DNA of 64,000 nt from Branchiostoma belcheri (Eukaryota; Chordata; Leptocardii; Amphioxiformes; Branchiostomatidae). Position numbers and translations under genes: made by a program. Location: positions 498,491 through 562,490 of the forward strand of contig NW_017802514.1 in NCBI RefSeq assembly GCF_001625305.1, given 5' to 3'. Under the pieces are notes generated by a model. The model saw only the letters and a list, made by a program, of their open reading frames with translations. It did no database searches and was not told the origin of the DNA. Numbering within the stretch: position 1 is the first letter of the stretch; each line of letters starts with the position of its first letter. Positions 20,201-31,897 of the stretch are shown here, one piece after another.

Positions 20201-23200
20201 TAGAAAGGTTCAAGATCTGTACTTAATTATCCTCATGTTCAAAAAAAATTGTACCCTTAATTTTGAAAAAATTGGGCATAGGTTCCCCGGATGACCCCTA
20301 ACCGGGGGCCAACGGTGCTTCCACAAGTTCAACAAGTGAAAAATACATGATACAAAATGTACATGTATTTACTACCTGGAACTTGGAGCAATTTATTCCA
20401 AAGATGTTAACTGCACATATATTAAAAACTAAACCAAATCCTATTTCTCAAACAAATCACATATTGACACAGCTGAACAAATAAAAATGTGATCATGTTT
20501 ATAAACTCCACTCAAAAACAATTTTTGAGAGACACTCGGGTCACGGTACTAAGCGTGATAATCTCTAATATCTCATCTGATTCTCCCAATATGTAAAGGG
20601 TCTTTACAATGACAGCATCCAACCGCACATACATAGAAACAACAATATTACACAAGAAACCAATTAATTCGGAAAATTTCTCAGTAATGTTTGAAAATTA
20701 ACCTTACTAAAATATAACTGAATTTTTATTTCAGTTGTAGCCGAAAAAATATTTTTCATGCGTTTAAAGTATCGTTTTAGCACTGTAATATGTACTTATT
20801 ACATGTATCTATACATTTGCATGCTATCTTGACCTTTGACCATTGTTATTGTGAAAACAGGTCGGCCATGTTGTCTTTCTCGCCGTGAATTTTCGAGCCG
20901 TTTTTTCGAGCAAATTTCAACCGTTTTAAACATTTTACGGCCTCAAAAACTCATATAACGAGGAAAACAAGTTGTAGTTGTTATTTTCATGCGTAACATT
21001 TCTTCTGGGGATGGATTATTTTTCCGTCGAGCTGCCGAAAACTTAGCGCCATGCTGCAACCATGCGATCGGGCGCGGCCGGCCGGCGGGAGTTTTACTTT
21101 GTATCGGTGAGCTTTCGCGATGTAAACAAAGACAGTCGGAGTTGTTTACATGAAAATTTTGTTGTGAAACGCCAGCGGGGTGTCAGATTTTCTACCAATG
21201 ACAACGTTTTCTTTGTGGCGTCATGGCGAGATCGACAATTCATCGTCAATTCACAGGATTGTGCCGACAATGGAATTGAATAGCGGCCCGATCCGTGCAA
21301 TTAGCGCTCGATCCACGCCGCCCGACCGAAGAAAATTGGAATGACGAGTACATTTATCGGGGATAAAATCCCCAATTTTGAAAACCGACCGCTAGCCGCT
21401 CGAAATTTTTGGTCGGCCCAAAAAAGGCTAGGGTCGGGGGGTTTTTCATAGGGTCGGTCGGGTAACCGGAAACACAACATTTTTTTTCCTAGGCCTAGGG
21501 CATGGTGTATCACTGTATGTACATATTATTGCCTAGCCGGCCTTTGACTGATTGCCAAGATTGGTACTTCACTTGTTTTAAGGGACTTAGAATCTGTAAA
21601 CATCATGGCCTTGCCCTTCTAACAGCCTTTAGCAGCACTATCAAATGCCGGATTCAAGTGTGTCTGTCTGAGGAAAATAATGCTACATTTAGTTTACAGA
21701 AAAGTTTGATAAATGCATGATGTCAAGTTTTGTTTTCTATCAATTTCTTATATATATATATTTTTTTTTAAATTCCAGACCTTGACACCTTTGGGAAGGT
21801 GAAACGTGTGGTGGTGAATGCCACAAAGATCGCCCTGCTGATCCTGACCATGTACCTGTTCATCTGTTCCCTGGACTTCCTGAGCTCTGCCTTCCGTTTG
21901 CTCGGCGGCAAGGCCGCGGGAAAGGCGTTCTCCGACAACGCTCTGCTGCAGAACCCCATCGCCGGCCTGATGATCGGTGTCCTGGCTACTGTTCTGGTCC
22001 AGAGCTCCAGCACGTCCACATCCATTGTTGTCACCATGGTCGCCTCCGGACGTAAGTACAATCAACATGTTCACACTAAAATTCTTGCCAAACAGTGCTT
22101 TATCCTGCACTATTTAGAGGCAGTTAGTCTTTATATTCTATAAGCAGGAATCCATGATTTTGAAATCACTGCTCCCTAGCACAGCCAACATGAATACTAG
22201 TAATGAACATATAAAGAAATAAATCTTTTGGATTTGTTGAAACAATGCAGATTTGTTGAAACACTGTAGTTAGAGCATGAATGTTTGTGTTGTACAGTTC
22301 TTGACGTGAGGCCGGCCATTCCCATCATCATGGGTGCCAACATCGGGACGTCCGTCACCAACACCATCGTGTCCATGGCCCAGGCCTCGGAGCGCAACGA
22401 GTTCCGCCGTGCCTTCGGCGGGGCCACCGTCCACGACATGTTCAACTGGCTGACCGTGCTGGTCTTCCTCCCCATCGAGGTGGCCACTGGTTACCTGTAC
22501 CACCTCTCCCACTACATCGTGAAGAGCTTCAACCTTGAGACCAAAGACATGAAGCAGGAGTTCCTCAAGGTCCTCACCAAGCCCTTCACCAAACTTGTGA
22601 TTCAGGTAATCACATTCCCTTGTTAGTCTTGAAGGTAGGTGTCATGTTCCTAAACTTGAGTCTACGTCTGTGAATTGGAAAAGAATCATTTGACAAATCA
22701 AAGCCCATTCTTGCTCAGAGGTGGGTAGTTGTTCCCAGTGTCCTATGTGCTTGTCTTTCTTTTTTAGTTCTAAGACATTGTTCACAACTGCCCTTTCTGA
22801 GCAAGAATGAGTTGATTCATTACATACTAGCAAAATGCCTTTGACTCCATGATTTGCCTCTGGTAAGGGGTAAAACTTATATAGTTTTGGTTACATTACA
22901 ATGTGTACAAGTATAATTCTACACTAACTGTAAAGCCAGTACTACTTGTCAATGTATGTAGGATTGTGTCTGAAAAATTCTCTTTTGGAAAACGTATTAT
23001 TGCACTCCATCAATGTAGCTAATTATTCCAAGATGATTTGTTTTGTGGAGTGCTGAATGTATTGCCATCCTAGCAGAGAGATGGCATTGTGTAGGTTTGC
23101 AGTAGCACCTGCCTCCTTTCCATGGTCAGATATGAAGGTGCTTGGAAAGGGTTAGATCAGTGATGTAACAGCACCACTATGTGGCCAAGAGTGGGTGCTG

Positions 23201-24846
23201 AGAGTTGAGTGTAAGTACCAGTGTACTTACTCTGTTTGCTGTGACCCTGGGAGTTGTGTAAACTAGGGCTCTTGTAAGTTTGTTTTACTCTGTAGTGATG
23301 ACCGGTTTGTTGGCACTGACTAAACATGTTGCTGACCTAGGGATAACTAACTTCTATCACATGTGCAGCACTTGTAGGCTTACACAAGTACTTATGAGTC
23401 TTTCCTTTGTTCCTCCCCCTCCCTGTTCCACCACAGATTGACAAGAAGGTGATTTCCAAGATTGCCACAGGCGACGAGAAGGCCTACGAGAAGAGCCTGA
23501 TCAAGGAGTGGTGCGAGAAGGAGCAGAACCTGGTCACCAAGAACGTCACCCAGCTGATGAACGTCACCGTGCTGGAGAACGGCGTCAACGTCACGCGGGA
23601 GATGAACGTGACGCGGGAGATCGAAGAGGAAGTCACCGTGAACATCAAGAAATGTAAGCGTGCCGGCTTTTACTTAAAAGAGTTGCCAGAGTTTCAACAG
23701 GATGTTACCTTTGATGATTATCAAGATTATTGATCCATCATGTCAACAAAGCCTTGTATGCAATGGTAGAGTACCAAGCTGTGTTTATCAGGGATAGACT
23801 GTTGGAGTATTGTGGGGAAAGTATTAGAACAGTTCCTCAAGTGATTATCTTAATCCAGTGCAGTGAAAACAGATATTACCAGCGTTTTTGTTGTTTCTTC
23901 TTTTTCAATTGTATCTTACTATGTTTCTTCTTGTGCTTCCACAGGTTCGTTCCTGTTCCAAGACACTGGTCTGAACGACACTGCAGTGGGTATCATCCTC
24001 CTGGTGGTGGCCCTCATCATGCTCTGCGTCTGCCTCGTCACCATTGTCAAGATCCTCAACTCCATGCTGCGCGGGCGCGTTGCCAAGATCGTGAAGAAGA
24101 CCATCAACGCGGAGTTCCCCGGGAAGCTGTCGTTCCTAGCGGGTTACCTGGCCATCCTGGTCGGCGCGGGCCTGACCATCCTGGTGCAGAGCAGCTCCAT
24201 CTTCACCTCCACCATGACCCCGCTGGTCGGGATTGGCGTCATCAGCATCGAGCGCATGTACCCCCTCACCCTGGGCTCCAACATCGGTACCACCACCACC
24301 GGCCTGCTGGCTGCCTTCGCCAACTCCGGCGCCAAGCTCGAGAAGGGCCTACAGATCGCCATCTGCCACTTGTTCTTCAACCTCAGCGGTATCATGGTCT
24401 TCTACCCCCTTCCCTTCCTACGTTTCCCTATCAAGATGGCAAAATGGTTGGGTAACACCACAGCCGATTACCGTTGGTTCGCCGTCCTGTACCTTGTTCT
24501 CATGTTCTTTGTCTTCCCTGCTCTTGTGTTTGGGCTGTCCCTGGCTGGCTGGCAGTACCTGGCTGCGATAGGAGGCCCCCTGGCCTTTCTGGTTGTTGTA
24601 ATTGTTGTCATTAACGTACTTCAGCACAAGTATCCAAAGGTTCTGCCAGCCAAGCTGAAGAACTGGGAGTGGCTGCCCCTGTGGATGCGCTCCCTACAGC
24701 CACTCGATAACTTAATCACAAAAATGCTTGCTGTCTTCCGCTGCTGTAAAAAGAGCAGTACAGAACAGCATGTTATGTACTTTCCTGTCCAAGTAGATGT
24801 GTCAAAATTCTTGCATAAAGTTGACTCTAAAGAGACAGTGTTGTAG
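17293..24846 (+). CDS. SLC34A: Sodium-dependent phosphate cotransporter, NaPi-II family (SLC34)
   Basis: SLC34 proteins import phosphate with Na+ across apical membranes. Exons: 17293-17421, 17530-17662, 21779-22051, 22298-22605, 23437-23653, 23945-24846. All joins are phase-matched GT-AG and give 653 aa, the usual family length. Both inverted-repeat signatures are present: QSSSTSTS at residue 162 and QSSSIFTS at 435, followed by [10 protein letters not shown]. The conserved [16 protein letters not shown] lies in exon 4. The large extracellular loop in exon 5 has four NVT sequons and the flanking Cys pair (EWC...KKC). The segment [11 protein letters not shown] keeps the Asp linked to electrogenic family members. 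The N-terminal tail has a PPPPY motif, and the C-terminus ends TVL, a class-I PDZ-type ending as in renal NaPi-IIa. It cannot be assigned to A1, A2 or A3; it is probably a pre-duplication orthologue. Intron 2 (4.1 kb) carries transposons and a gap. Confidence 0.95.
18480..19174 (-). mobile_element. PIF/Harbinger-like element, 34-bp perfect TIRs, transposase fragment
   Basis: The ends GGCCCACTCTAGACGAAGC are repeated inverted without mismatch over 34 bases (18480-18513 and 19141-19174). The flanks show a 3-bp TAT target duplication. The interior is rich in CCCGACAGCGG-like subterminal repeats. A minus-strand ORF at 19046-18714 contains [12 protein letters not shown], similar to the segment preceding the nuclease domain of Harbinger (HARBI1-type) transposases, but the nuclease itself is absent. 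It is therefore a non-autonomous derivative, sitting in SLC34 intron 2. Confidence 0.7.
19979..21498. mobile_element. DNA transposon-like element with CCTAGG/GTTGTGTTTCC ends, in SLC34 intron 2
   Basis: The left end reads AGGGCCTAAC then AAATGTTGTGTTTCC. The right end is its inverted partner (GGAAACACAACATT ... CCTAGGCCT). The motif TAGGGTCGG recurs near both ends. A 20-N gap (20077-20096) lies near the left end. No transposase frame was recognised. A shorter relative with similar ends is in MLST8 intron 3 (48631-48996). Confidence 0.65.
20077..20096. other. Assembly gap, 20 N
   Basis: A run of 20 N follows a poly-T stretch that includes one more N at 20067 and precedes poly-G. The gap is probably a low-complexity sequencing failure inside the transposon. 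Confidence 0.95.
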
Positions 24847-26904
24847 CACAAGCTGTGATTATTGTATAATAACGCACAGGAGTTTGTAAATAGTTCTCAT
24901 TCTTTGACTTAGATTGTTAATTTATTGTAAGTTTTGGTTGCAGTGTTTTGCAACTTGATAATGCAATGCCTTTTTGGGCCATTGTTATACCAGCTGCTAG
25001 GTATCTAAGTGACCAAATTGAAACCTACCACGCTTGTACAGATGTCAACACCAAATTAAGTTAAGTGTTATATTGAACTGTAGCAGTACAGTAACTTGCG
25101 TGGTGTGGTTTACTTGCCTAGTCAGTGGTGCCAAAGTTTTGTACAGTACGCAGAGTTTGTACCTATTGTACCTATATTTTGCCTGCTTGGACCTTTCCAC
25201 AAGCTCTGTAAATGTATATAATGTATGATGGAAGACAGGGATATTGGATATTGAGCATTTCTGCATGTCTTGAAGTTGCAAACCTTGTACAGTGGATTTG
25301 CTGTGTCCATTCCACCCAAGATAGGAACACCTTTGACGTACAGTACCTCTAAGGTAAAAATGTCTCAAAATTTTAATTGTTGCTTTTGGGGAACATTGTG
25401 AATTGTATGGCAGGGTTAATTAGTTGGAAATCCGAGTTTCTCGATTTCGAAGTCCGTCCTACGATTGGAGCTCGGAACTCCTTCATTACAGGGACCTCTA
25501 TGTCAAAGAACCCACCACACTTCTCCACCAAAATAAGAAGGGTATCAGTATTCAAATCAGTATGTCGAATATACAGCTTGTACTTTACCATAATACATCA
25601 CTTGTGTGGTCCAATGGTATATAAACTACAAGAACTGGCTTGTACTGAAATATCTGGCTATTATGTGTTCGTATCTGGGATTTTTTAATAATGCACATAT
25701 CATTTTTGTTTTGTACCGCAAAGTTTTAAAAAGGAAAAAAAGATTATTTATTTGTATTAAAGTGCCGTATTGAAGTTGATGTTATCAGGGAACAATGAAG
25801 AGATGTTCTATGTAACTTAAAAGGAAAAAAAAATATACCAAAATGGAACAATAAACTGGCTTGAGTGTCATTTTCTTTGAGTTGTATGTGCTGGTGTCTA
25901 GAGTAGATTTGGTTATTTCCAGCTGGATGGAAAACTTAGCCTAGGCAAGTTGTCATCTTCATTGCATACTAGTATTTTACAGAGTAAAAACTGTTTAAAC
26001 ACAAAATGGTGCACTACAAACTTATTTTTAAGTTGTACATTAGAAAAACTTAAGATCGATGCATCGCTGGAAAAAAATCTGGAGGTGTTTTTCAGACCGG
26101 GTGTGTCTCATGTTATTGTTTGCACTATCAAGGTTCAGTGACATGGATGAAACAGTAGAAAAGCAGAAAATATTTATTTTGGTTTTTTGGTCATCAGATG
26201 TGGAGAGAAGGCCTGAGCTTGGTCAAAATAGATCAATCGCCGAATCGGCCTTTGATACTCAAATAGAATCTCCTTGCATAGACATAGACTTGTCATTGCT
26301 ACCGTAGCACTGAAGCTCCACCCAGCAGTTTGCTTCAGCAGGACAGTCAACTTAAACTTGAACCCACCTTTCTTCAACATCATTAAATACCATTCCAGAG
26401 GGAGTTCGGCCACATCTGTTCTGACTTGCTACACTGTAGCTTTGAAGATGAGCAGACGCTCAAAGTATAGAATATTGTATGGTATACACTCACCTGCAGG
26501 CAAATGGTTAATTTTGTTAAGAGGATTTCAGATTTGGAGGATAAGACACCACTTAAATGTAGTACAGCAATGCTAGACTCGTAGGCATAGTTCTTAAAGA
26601 AATGCAGCGTCAATATACTAGTATTCATTTTAGTACAGTATCTTGGTAAATTTTCATTCTGTAAACCAATAGCACTCTTGTCTTAATTGATACTCTTCAT
26701 TTCAATTTTACCAATTCTAGATAATGCCAAATATGGGCCCCTTATTGTTTGCGGCATATTTTTCAAAAGTTTTTTCTTGCGCTCTCAAAGCAGATTTTAG
26801 TGAAATGTATCTGATCCATAAAAATTATTTATTTTGGCCCCACCACTTTCCAAATTGTTGGGTCAGAGGTCGTGAGTATTTCCCACTATCCCCTGCGGTT
26901 CGCT
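24847..26904. other. SLC34 3' UTR and intergenic to the zinc-finger gene
   Basis: The first kilobase is the likely 3' UTR, ending after the AATAAA at 25850. The remaining kilobase has no recognised gene or element. The last part is upstream sequence of the zinc-finger gene. Confidence 0.6.
25850..25855 (+). promoter_or_regulatory. Candidate polyadenylation signal of SLC34
   Basis: AATAAA about 1 kb downstream of the SLC34 stop codon, within AT-rich sequence and before a GT-rich stretch (GAGTTGTATGTGCTGGTG). Consistent with a 3' end near 25,870. Confidence 0.45.
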
Positions 26905-29420
26905 ATGGCGGACGGAGCTGACGATTTGGTGGAGACGGGAGCTCTGTTCATGGAAGTTTCACCAGACGAAGATCCGGCCGAGGGAAGAGAGAGGAAAGCA
27001 AAAGTAAAACAAAGCCACCCAGAGGAAGACAAGGCAAGTTTTCTCAGCGCTTTCTCGGAGATGTAATGATTCTGGGCCGGAGAAATTTAACGCGAATTTG
27101 ATGGGTTTTCCAGGGGAGGGGGGCGTCTGCTCTCCCAGTTTGGTCGTCATTTATCAAAACAACCGGAGACACCGTCATAATTAATGATTTCTCGGACAAA
27201 TTTACAAATGCAAACTCAGATACGTAAGACAAAGAATGCATGATTTGTTAGTGATAGAAATCCAATGTTTAGATCCGACTGGACGACGTATTATCGCGCT
27301 TTATTTAGATTGTTTAGTAGAACTTTCAAACATATTTTCCTGTCTTTGAAACGACATATTTTACCTTCTTTGAAAAAGTGGACTGATGTGTCATCGACTA
27401 CTTTTGCGCCATCGACTGCTTTTGTGATTTTACTGAGGAAATCAACATGTTGTTTTGTTTGGTAGAATTAAGCTTTTTTCACAAATGTTTTTCTGTAAGA
27501 AGAAAACTGCAAAGTTATGACAGGTGATGGCTTTTACGACTTAATTGGTCCTCAAGTCTCAGAATAGAACCTTTCAATGGATTTGTGTTCATTTAAATGA
27601 ACTTTGTTCCGACACAAAATTTCTATCGCCACTGTTGGAATGGAATGGCTGTCAGTGCTGACTGCTATAAAGAAATTTTATTTGAAAAGTTGAACATCAA
27701 TAAAATATTTGCTTACAAACTTGTTACTTCAGCCTTGTTGGATAGTTTTGACAGGTAAATAGCCTAACATAGAAAGACAATGTAAATAAACTGTCCCATA
27801 TCATAGAATGGTTCCATAGGTTTTTAATAAGTAAAAGCTGCACTGGTTAAAGGAACTGCTGAGTTACACTGTTACAAAACCATTGATCATGAGATGACTT
27901 TTTAATTGTTAATGTTATATCATGCAGCAAATTATTGTAATAATGTTGTAATCCCCATACCTCTCTTGGTAGAAATTGTATTCTTGCCACAATCTAAGAA
28001 AGAAATTTTTCTTAAGTTGACAATGGTTTGTTGTTATTTTTTCTTCAGGCCATTGAGCTTGGCATCAAGTCGGAGCATCGTGGTCGACCTCTAGGCAGCT
28101 ACAAGTCCAACCCTAAACATGACAGAAAGCCCAGAATTGTGCGTGACAAGGGTGTCCTGAAGAGATGTCAGAATTGGCCCTGTACTGTGAAGGAGGTAGG
28201 CAAGTTATCTTCTTAAGTAAAGCTATCCATACGTTAGTTTCAGGTAAAAAGGCATCTGTGAACTTTGTAGTTGTTGTGCAAGGTGTCCAGCAGCAGACAT
28301 ATGGATATTACCAATTCCCTTAACTTTGAGTTTTTTGTTCCAGGTGGCAGAAATAGGGCTTGTGTTTGCCTGCAACATGTGTGATCGCCAGTACACCTCG
28401 CCTGGAGGCTTCCGATATCACGTCAAGACAGTCCACAAAATTGAGGTACAGTATCTTGGAGATAAGATGCGCCTATTCAGGCAGTTTTCTCATCTAGCCA
28501 TGTATAGCTTGAGTCCTTTCATACCCATCACTTTGGCAAGTTGGAACAAACACATGCGAAAAAGGCTGGTCTTAAGACTAGTTTTCTTGTTTGTTGTCTT
28601 TTTTAAAATGAATGGGTCCCCATACATAGCATACTGGGTTTTTACTACTGGTAGTAGCTACACAACCAAAACCAAAAGGATTTCATCTGACAACATTTCT
28701 TTAACCACTCAGCTACCTTTCTCATATCAGGGCTTAAGCTGTCCTGTTGAATTATTCCTCCCCAGGAACTAGACAATATTCAGGTGCGTGGACCCAGGCG
28801 GCCAAAAGTCAACACCACACAAATGTTCAACAAAGCCAGAAGGGGGAAGAAAGTCCCCAGTAACAGCCAGGTCCTGGGTCAGCAGGTAGATCTTGCAGAA
28901 GAGGTGAGTGTGAAACATTCCTTCATCAAGCTGTGCAGTTAGACAGTAATTCATGCTACTTTCTTAGCTAAGACTATTCAAAGCTGCAATGTTGTGGTGC
29001 AGAATCTTAAATACATGAGGTTTTCATTAACATGTTTTATTTTTACCTTCACAGAAGAAAAAAATATTGTTTTTGCTATGTTTCTGCCTCTTCTTCTTCT
29101 CTAAACAAATTAAGTCAATGACCTGGACCAGACGTCTGTCACCACGGTAACTGGCACTGTAGCAGACACCCTATGGTGTTGGATTACATTTTGTAGTACA
29201 TTTTGTAGGAGAAAGATGGAGGGGCTGCTTACCATACATGTATACATGTATAGTATATGAATGTGTTTAAGTAACAATAAGCAGAGAAATAGTTTGTTCA
29301 ACTATATATAGAACATGTGAAGGTAAACACTATGCATTTGCTTTGCAATTGTTACCTTTCTGGTTGTCCTTGTTTCTGCAGAATGAACAGGATGAGCCTG
29401 AGGATCTGACCATGGCATAA
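26905..29420 (+). CDS. Small nuclear-type protein with RGRP motif and one C2H2 zinc finger
   Basis: Exons: 26905-27033, 28049-28195, 28344-28445, 28766-28903, 29382-29420. All joins are phase 0 and give 184 aa ending LTMA. Residues 1-43 are acidic (MADGADDLVETG). Residues 54-57 are RGRP, an AT-hook-like core, in the basic stretch RGRPLGSYK. Residues 102-123 form one C2H2 finger, CNMC with a 12-residue spacer and then HVKTVH. The fourth exon is basic (GPRRPKV, KARRGKK) and the tail is acidic. DNA binding in the nucleus is inferred from the motifs. I do not recognise an orthologue name. The first intron has a GC donor (AAG|GCAAGT); the only nearby GT donor would introduce an immediate stop. The start at 26905 is chosen because the upstream in-frame ATG lies in AT-rich non-coding-like sequence. 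Confidence 0.8.
29055..29365 (-). repeat. Dispersed repeat family, copy 2 (zinc-finger gene intron 4)
   Basis: This is the reverse-orientation relative of the 8437 element. It shows TATTGTTTTTGCTATGTTTC at one end, a CTTCTTCTTC tract, CAGACGTCTGTCACCACGG, and ATGCATTTGCTTTGCAA at the other end. It lies between exons 4 and 5. Confidence 0.65.
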
Positions 29421-30130
29421 ACCCCACCACAGCCACACCAGACGTGTTAGTTAAGGAAGATTATAGATTAGTTTTTCTACCAGGACAGATGGAAACTATC
29501 ACTACACAATTGTCAAGCACTATATTTATGAGAATCGGACATTCAGCATGTAATCTAGCTTGCATTGTTCAGCAAATGTGTATGTATTCAGGATGGGTTA
29601 AACAGGTTTTTGTATGGAGTCAGTTTAAGGAAATCAGAATGTGCATGTATAAAGCTTCAAGATTTTCACTATGAAAAGAGGTGAGGGTATTTCAGGCTGT
29701 CTAGAAGTCTAGAGTAAAACAAGGCTTTTAAATGTGTTACCATGTTTGTGTGAAAACATGTGTAGCAGAAGTATTCTCTTAAAACCGCTTTCAGTGTTTA
29801 GAAAACCCATTTAGTAATATCTAAATCAGTGAAAACATGACTTACAGGGTACCATTTTGCCCTAAAATCATGGAAAGCATTGAACTTCTCTATGCTGTAT
29901 CTTGTCTGCTGTCCAAAATCTGTACAACATCTACGTTGTATTTTACTCTATGACTCGACCAATATTACACGACGTAATACAATAAGAAAATCATGTTAAA
30001 GATTTGAATCAAAAGCATTTCTAATAAGAACTAATCTTGCATTGGTAAATCATATGTACTTCAAGGCAATCAAATTAATTTTACTACTTTGGTCTGTAGA
30101 CATATATTCCAAGGTTAAAAACACTCAAAG

Positions 30131-30136
30131 AATAAA
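30131..30136 (+). promoter_or_regulatory. Candidate polyadenylation signal of the zinc-finger gene
   Basis: AATAAA 711 bases past the stop codon at 29420. Other AT-rich sites could serve, so the 3' end is uncertain. Confidence 0.3.
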
Positions 30137-31772
30137 GAAAGATTTTATAGTATTTACTATATTATAATACACATATATATGGGTACGGCAATGCCTTGGA
30201 AGCTTGTCTAAATTGGATGCAATGAACACATTTTTTAGAAGAGTAGGATAAGTTAATATGAAGCTTTGTATATTGCTTCTCCATACTGTGAATATCTCTA
30301 GTAGGCAATAATAAGGTGCTGTTCAGTGTTATTCAGTAAGTTAGTTAAGAATGTTAAAAAAAAGATAATCCTAGATATATTTTAATGATGCACATGACTC
30401 GTTATTTTAGTAGTTTCTGCATTACATTTTAGATAATCAGCTGTACTAACTTATTTATTTACTGTATAACCTCATGATAAAGTATATTCTTACTGTTTCA
30501 TTGTTACATTTTGACATTATGTAGTCTTTGTATGTTTTATATAATCATGTGAAAAACACAGTGTGCGAATCCTCAACTTTTGTTTACAGCTGTGGTGTAA
30601 CAGTGGACAAAGCTGTCTCAAGTTCTCAAAGCATCTTAAGGTGTTTTATTTCTGTAATCTGTGATATAGATTGAAGTTTTATGTACTGTGAGACTGAAGA
30701 CTTACATGTGATACACATGACAGCACTGTCCCTGCTTTGTTGTTAAGTTGTCACACTATGAGTTTTTTGTTTAAATACATCATTGCAGTGTATGCAGAGG
30801 CCCCTCTGGTGCTCAAAAGGAAAGTTTGAATGATATGAGATTTGCTAAAGACTGCCAGTTATAAGTCACATAGTCTATTCCAGTATTTTAGAAAATCATG
30901 TTTTTATTTGCAGTTTTACAACTTTTTAATGTCATTATTGTGTAACTTTAGATTTGTGGCATGTACTAAAGGGTGTATAGAAAGCATGGAGGGTGGATTA
31001 TACAGAAAGGTTAACACTTTAGTGGTTAACAAGTAGAGATAGTAAATTGATATCATGAACATGTCATGTCTACAGGCACAGCATACTGTTCGATGTTTGA
31101 CTGCTATAATTTCAATATTTTAGTCATGTGTCTGGTCAAGCAAAATCTTGCCCAGTTGAGGCATAAGATTGGGAATGATGCAGCCATTGTAGCTCAAGGA
31201 TAGTTGCCTTGTAATATGTGCACTAGTCTCCGTTTTTGTGGGGCGGTCAACTTTGTCATTTTGCTTAACTTGGAAGGGCTGCATGTGCTCCAAAACATGT
31301 CTGTTACAATAAGGTTCAGACAGTAATTTTTGTATGTCAGCAGTTTTCCTGTGCATGTATGTTCTTCTGCTACTCTTTGTATTACAATGTTTGCAATCAG
31401 GACACAACTTCAAAGTATAATTATTTTGAAAAGCTTGTTCAACATTTGTGAGCTGTTGATTGATGCATGAGAAAAACTATGACCTTACAATTGGTGCTTT
31501 CACTTCATCACTGTACCATATCAACTATTTTACATTTGTGGTATGTAAGATTTAGCATTAGAAGGTTGGCTGATGTAAGACAAAAAGGGAAAGGCTGTAG
31601 GTAGAAAGTGAATTGTCACTTTTTAAGAAGTTTGTGTAACTACTGTTCCAATATTCTCGACACATACAACAAATGATTCTCTATCCATTGAAATTGTGGT
31701 TGTAAGTTTTCTTCTTGATCAGGCTTCTCCTCTATACATATTACATCATTCTTTTATTGTTGAGTTGATGCT

Positions 31773-31897
31773 AGCCTCTACCAGGCTTCGGGAGGCTGTT
31801 GGAAAGAGTAGTAATCGTTGAAATAGATAGATAACATGCCAGGTGAGTTGATCCTGTAGAGAGACCTGTTTGCTGCACCCGAAGCCTGGTAGAGGCT
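31773..31897. repeat. Perfect 20-bp inverted repeat with 85-base spacer
   Basis: The arm AGCCTCTACCAGGCTTCGGG at 31773-31792 is exactly mirrored at 31878-31897. The size suggests a very short MITE or a hairpin-forming transcript. There is no coding content. Confidence 0.7.
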
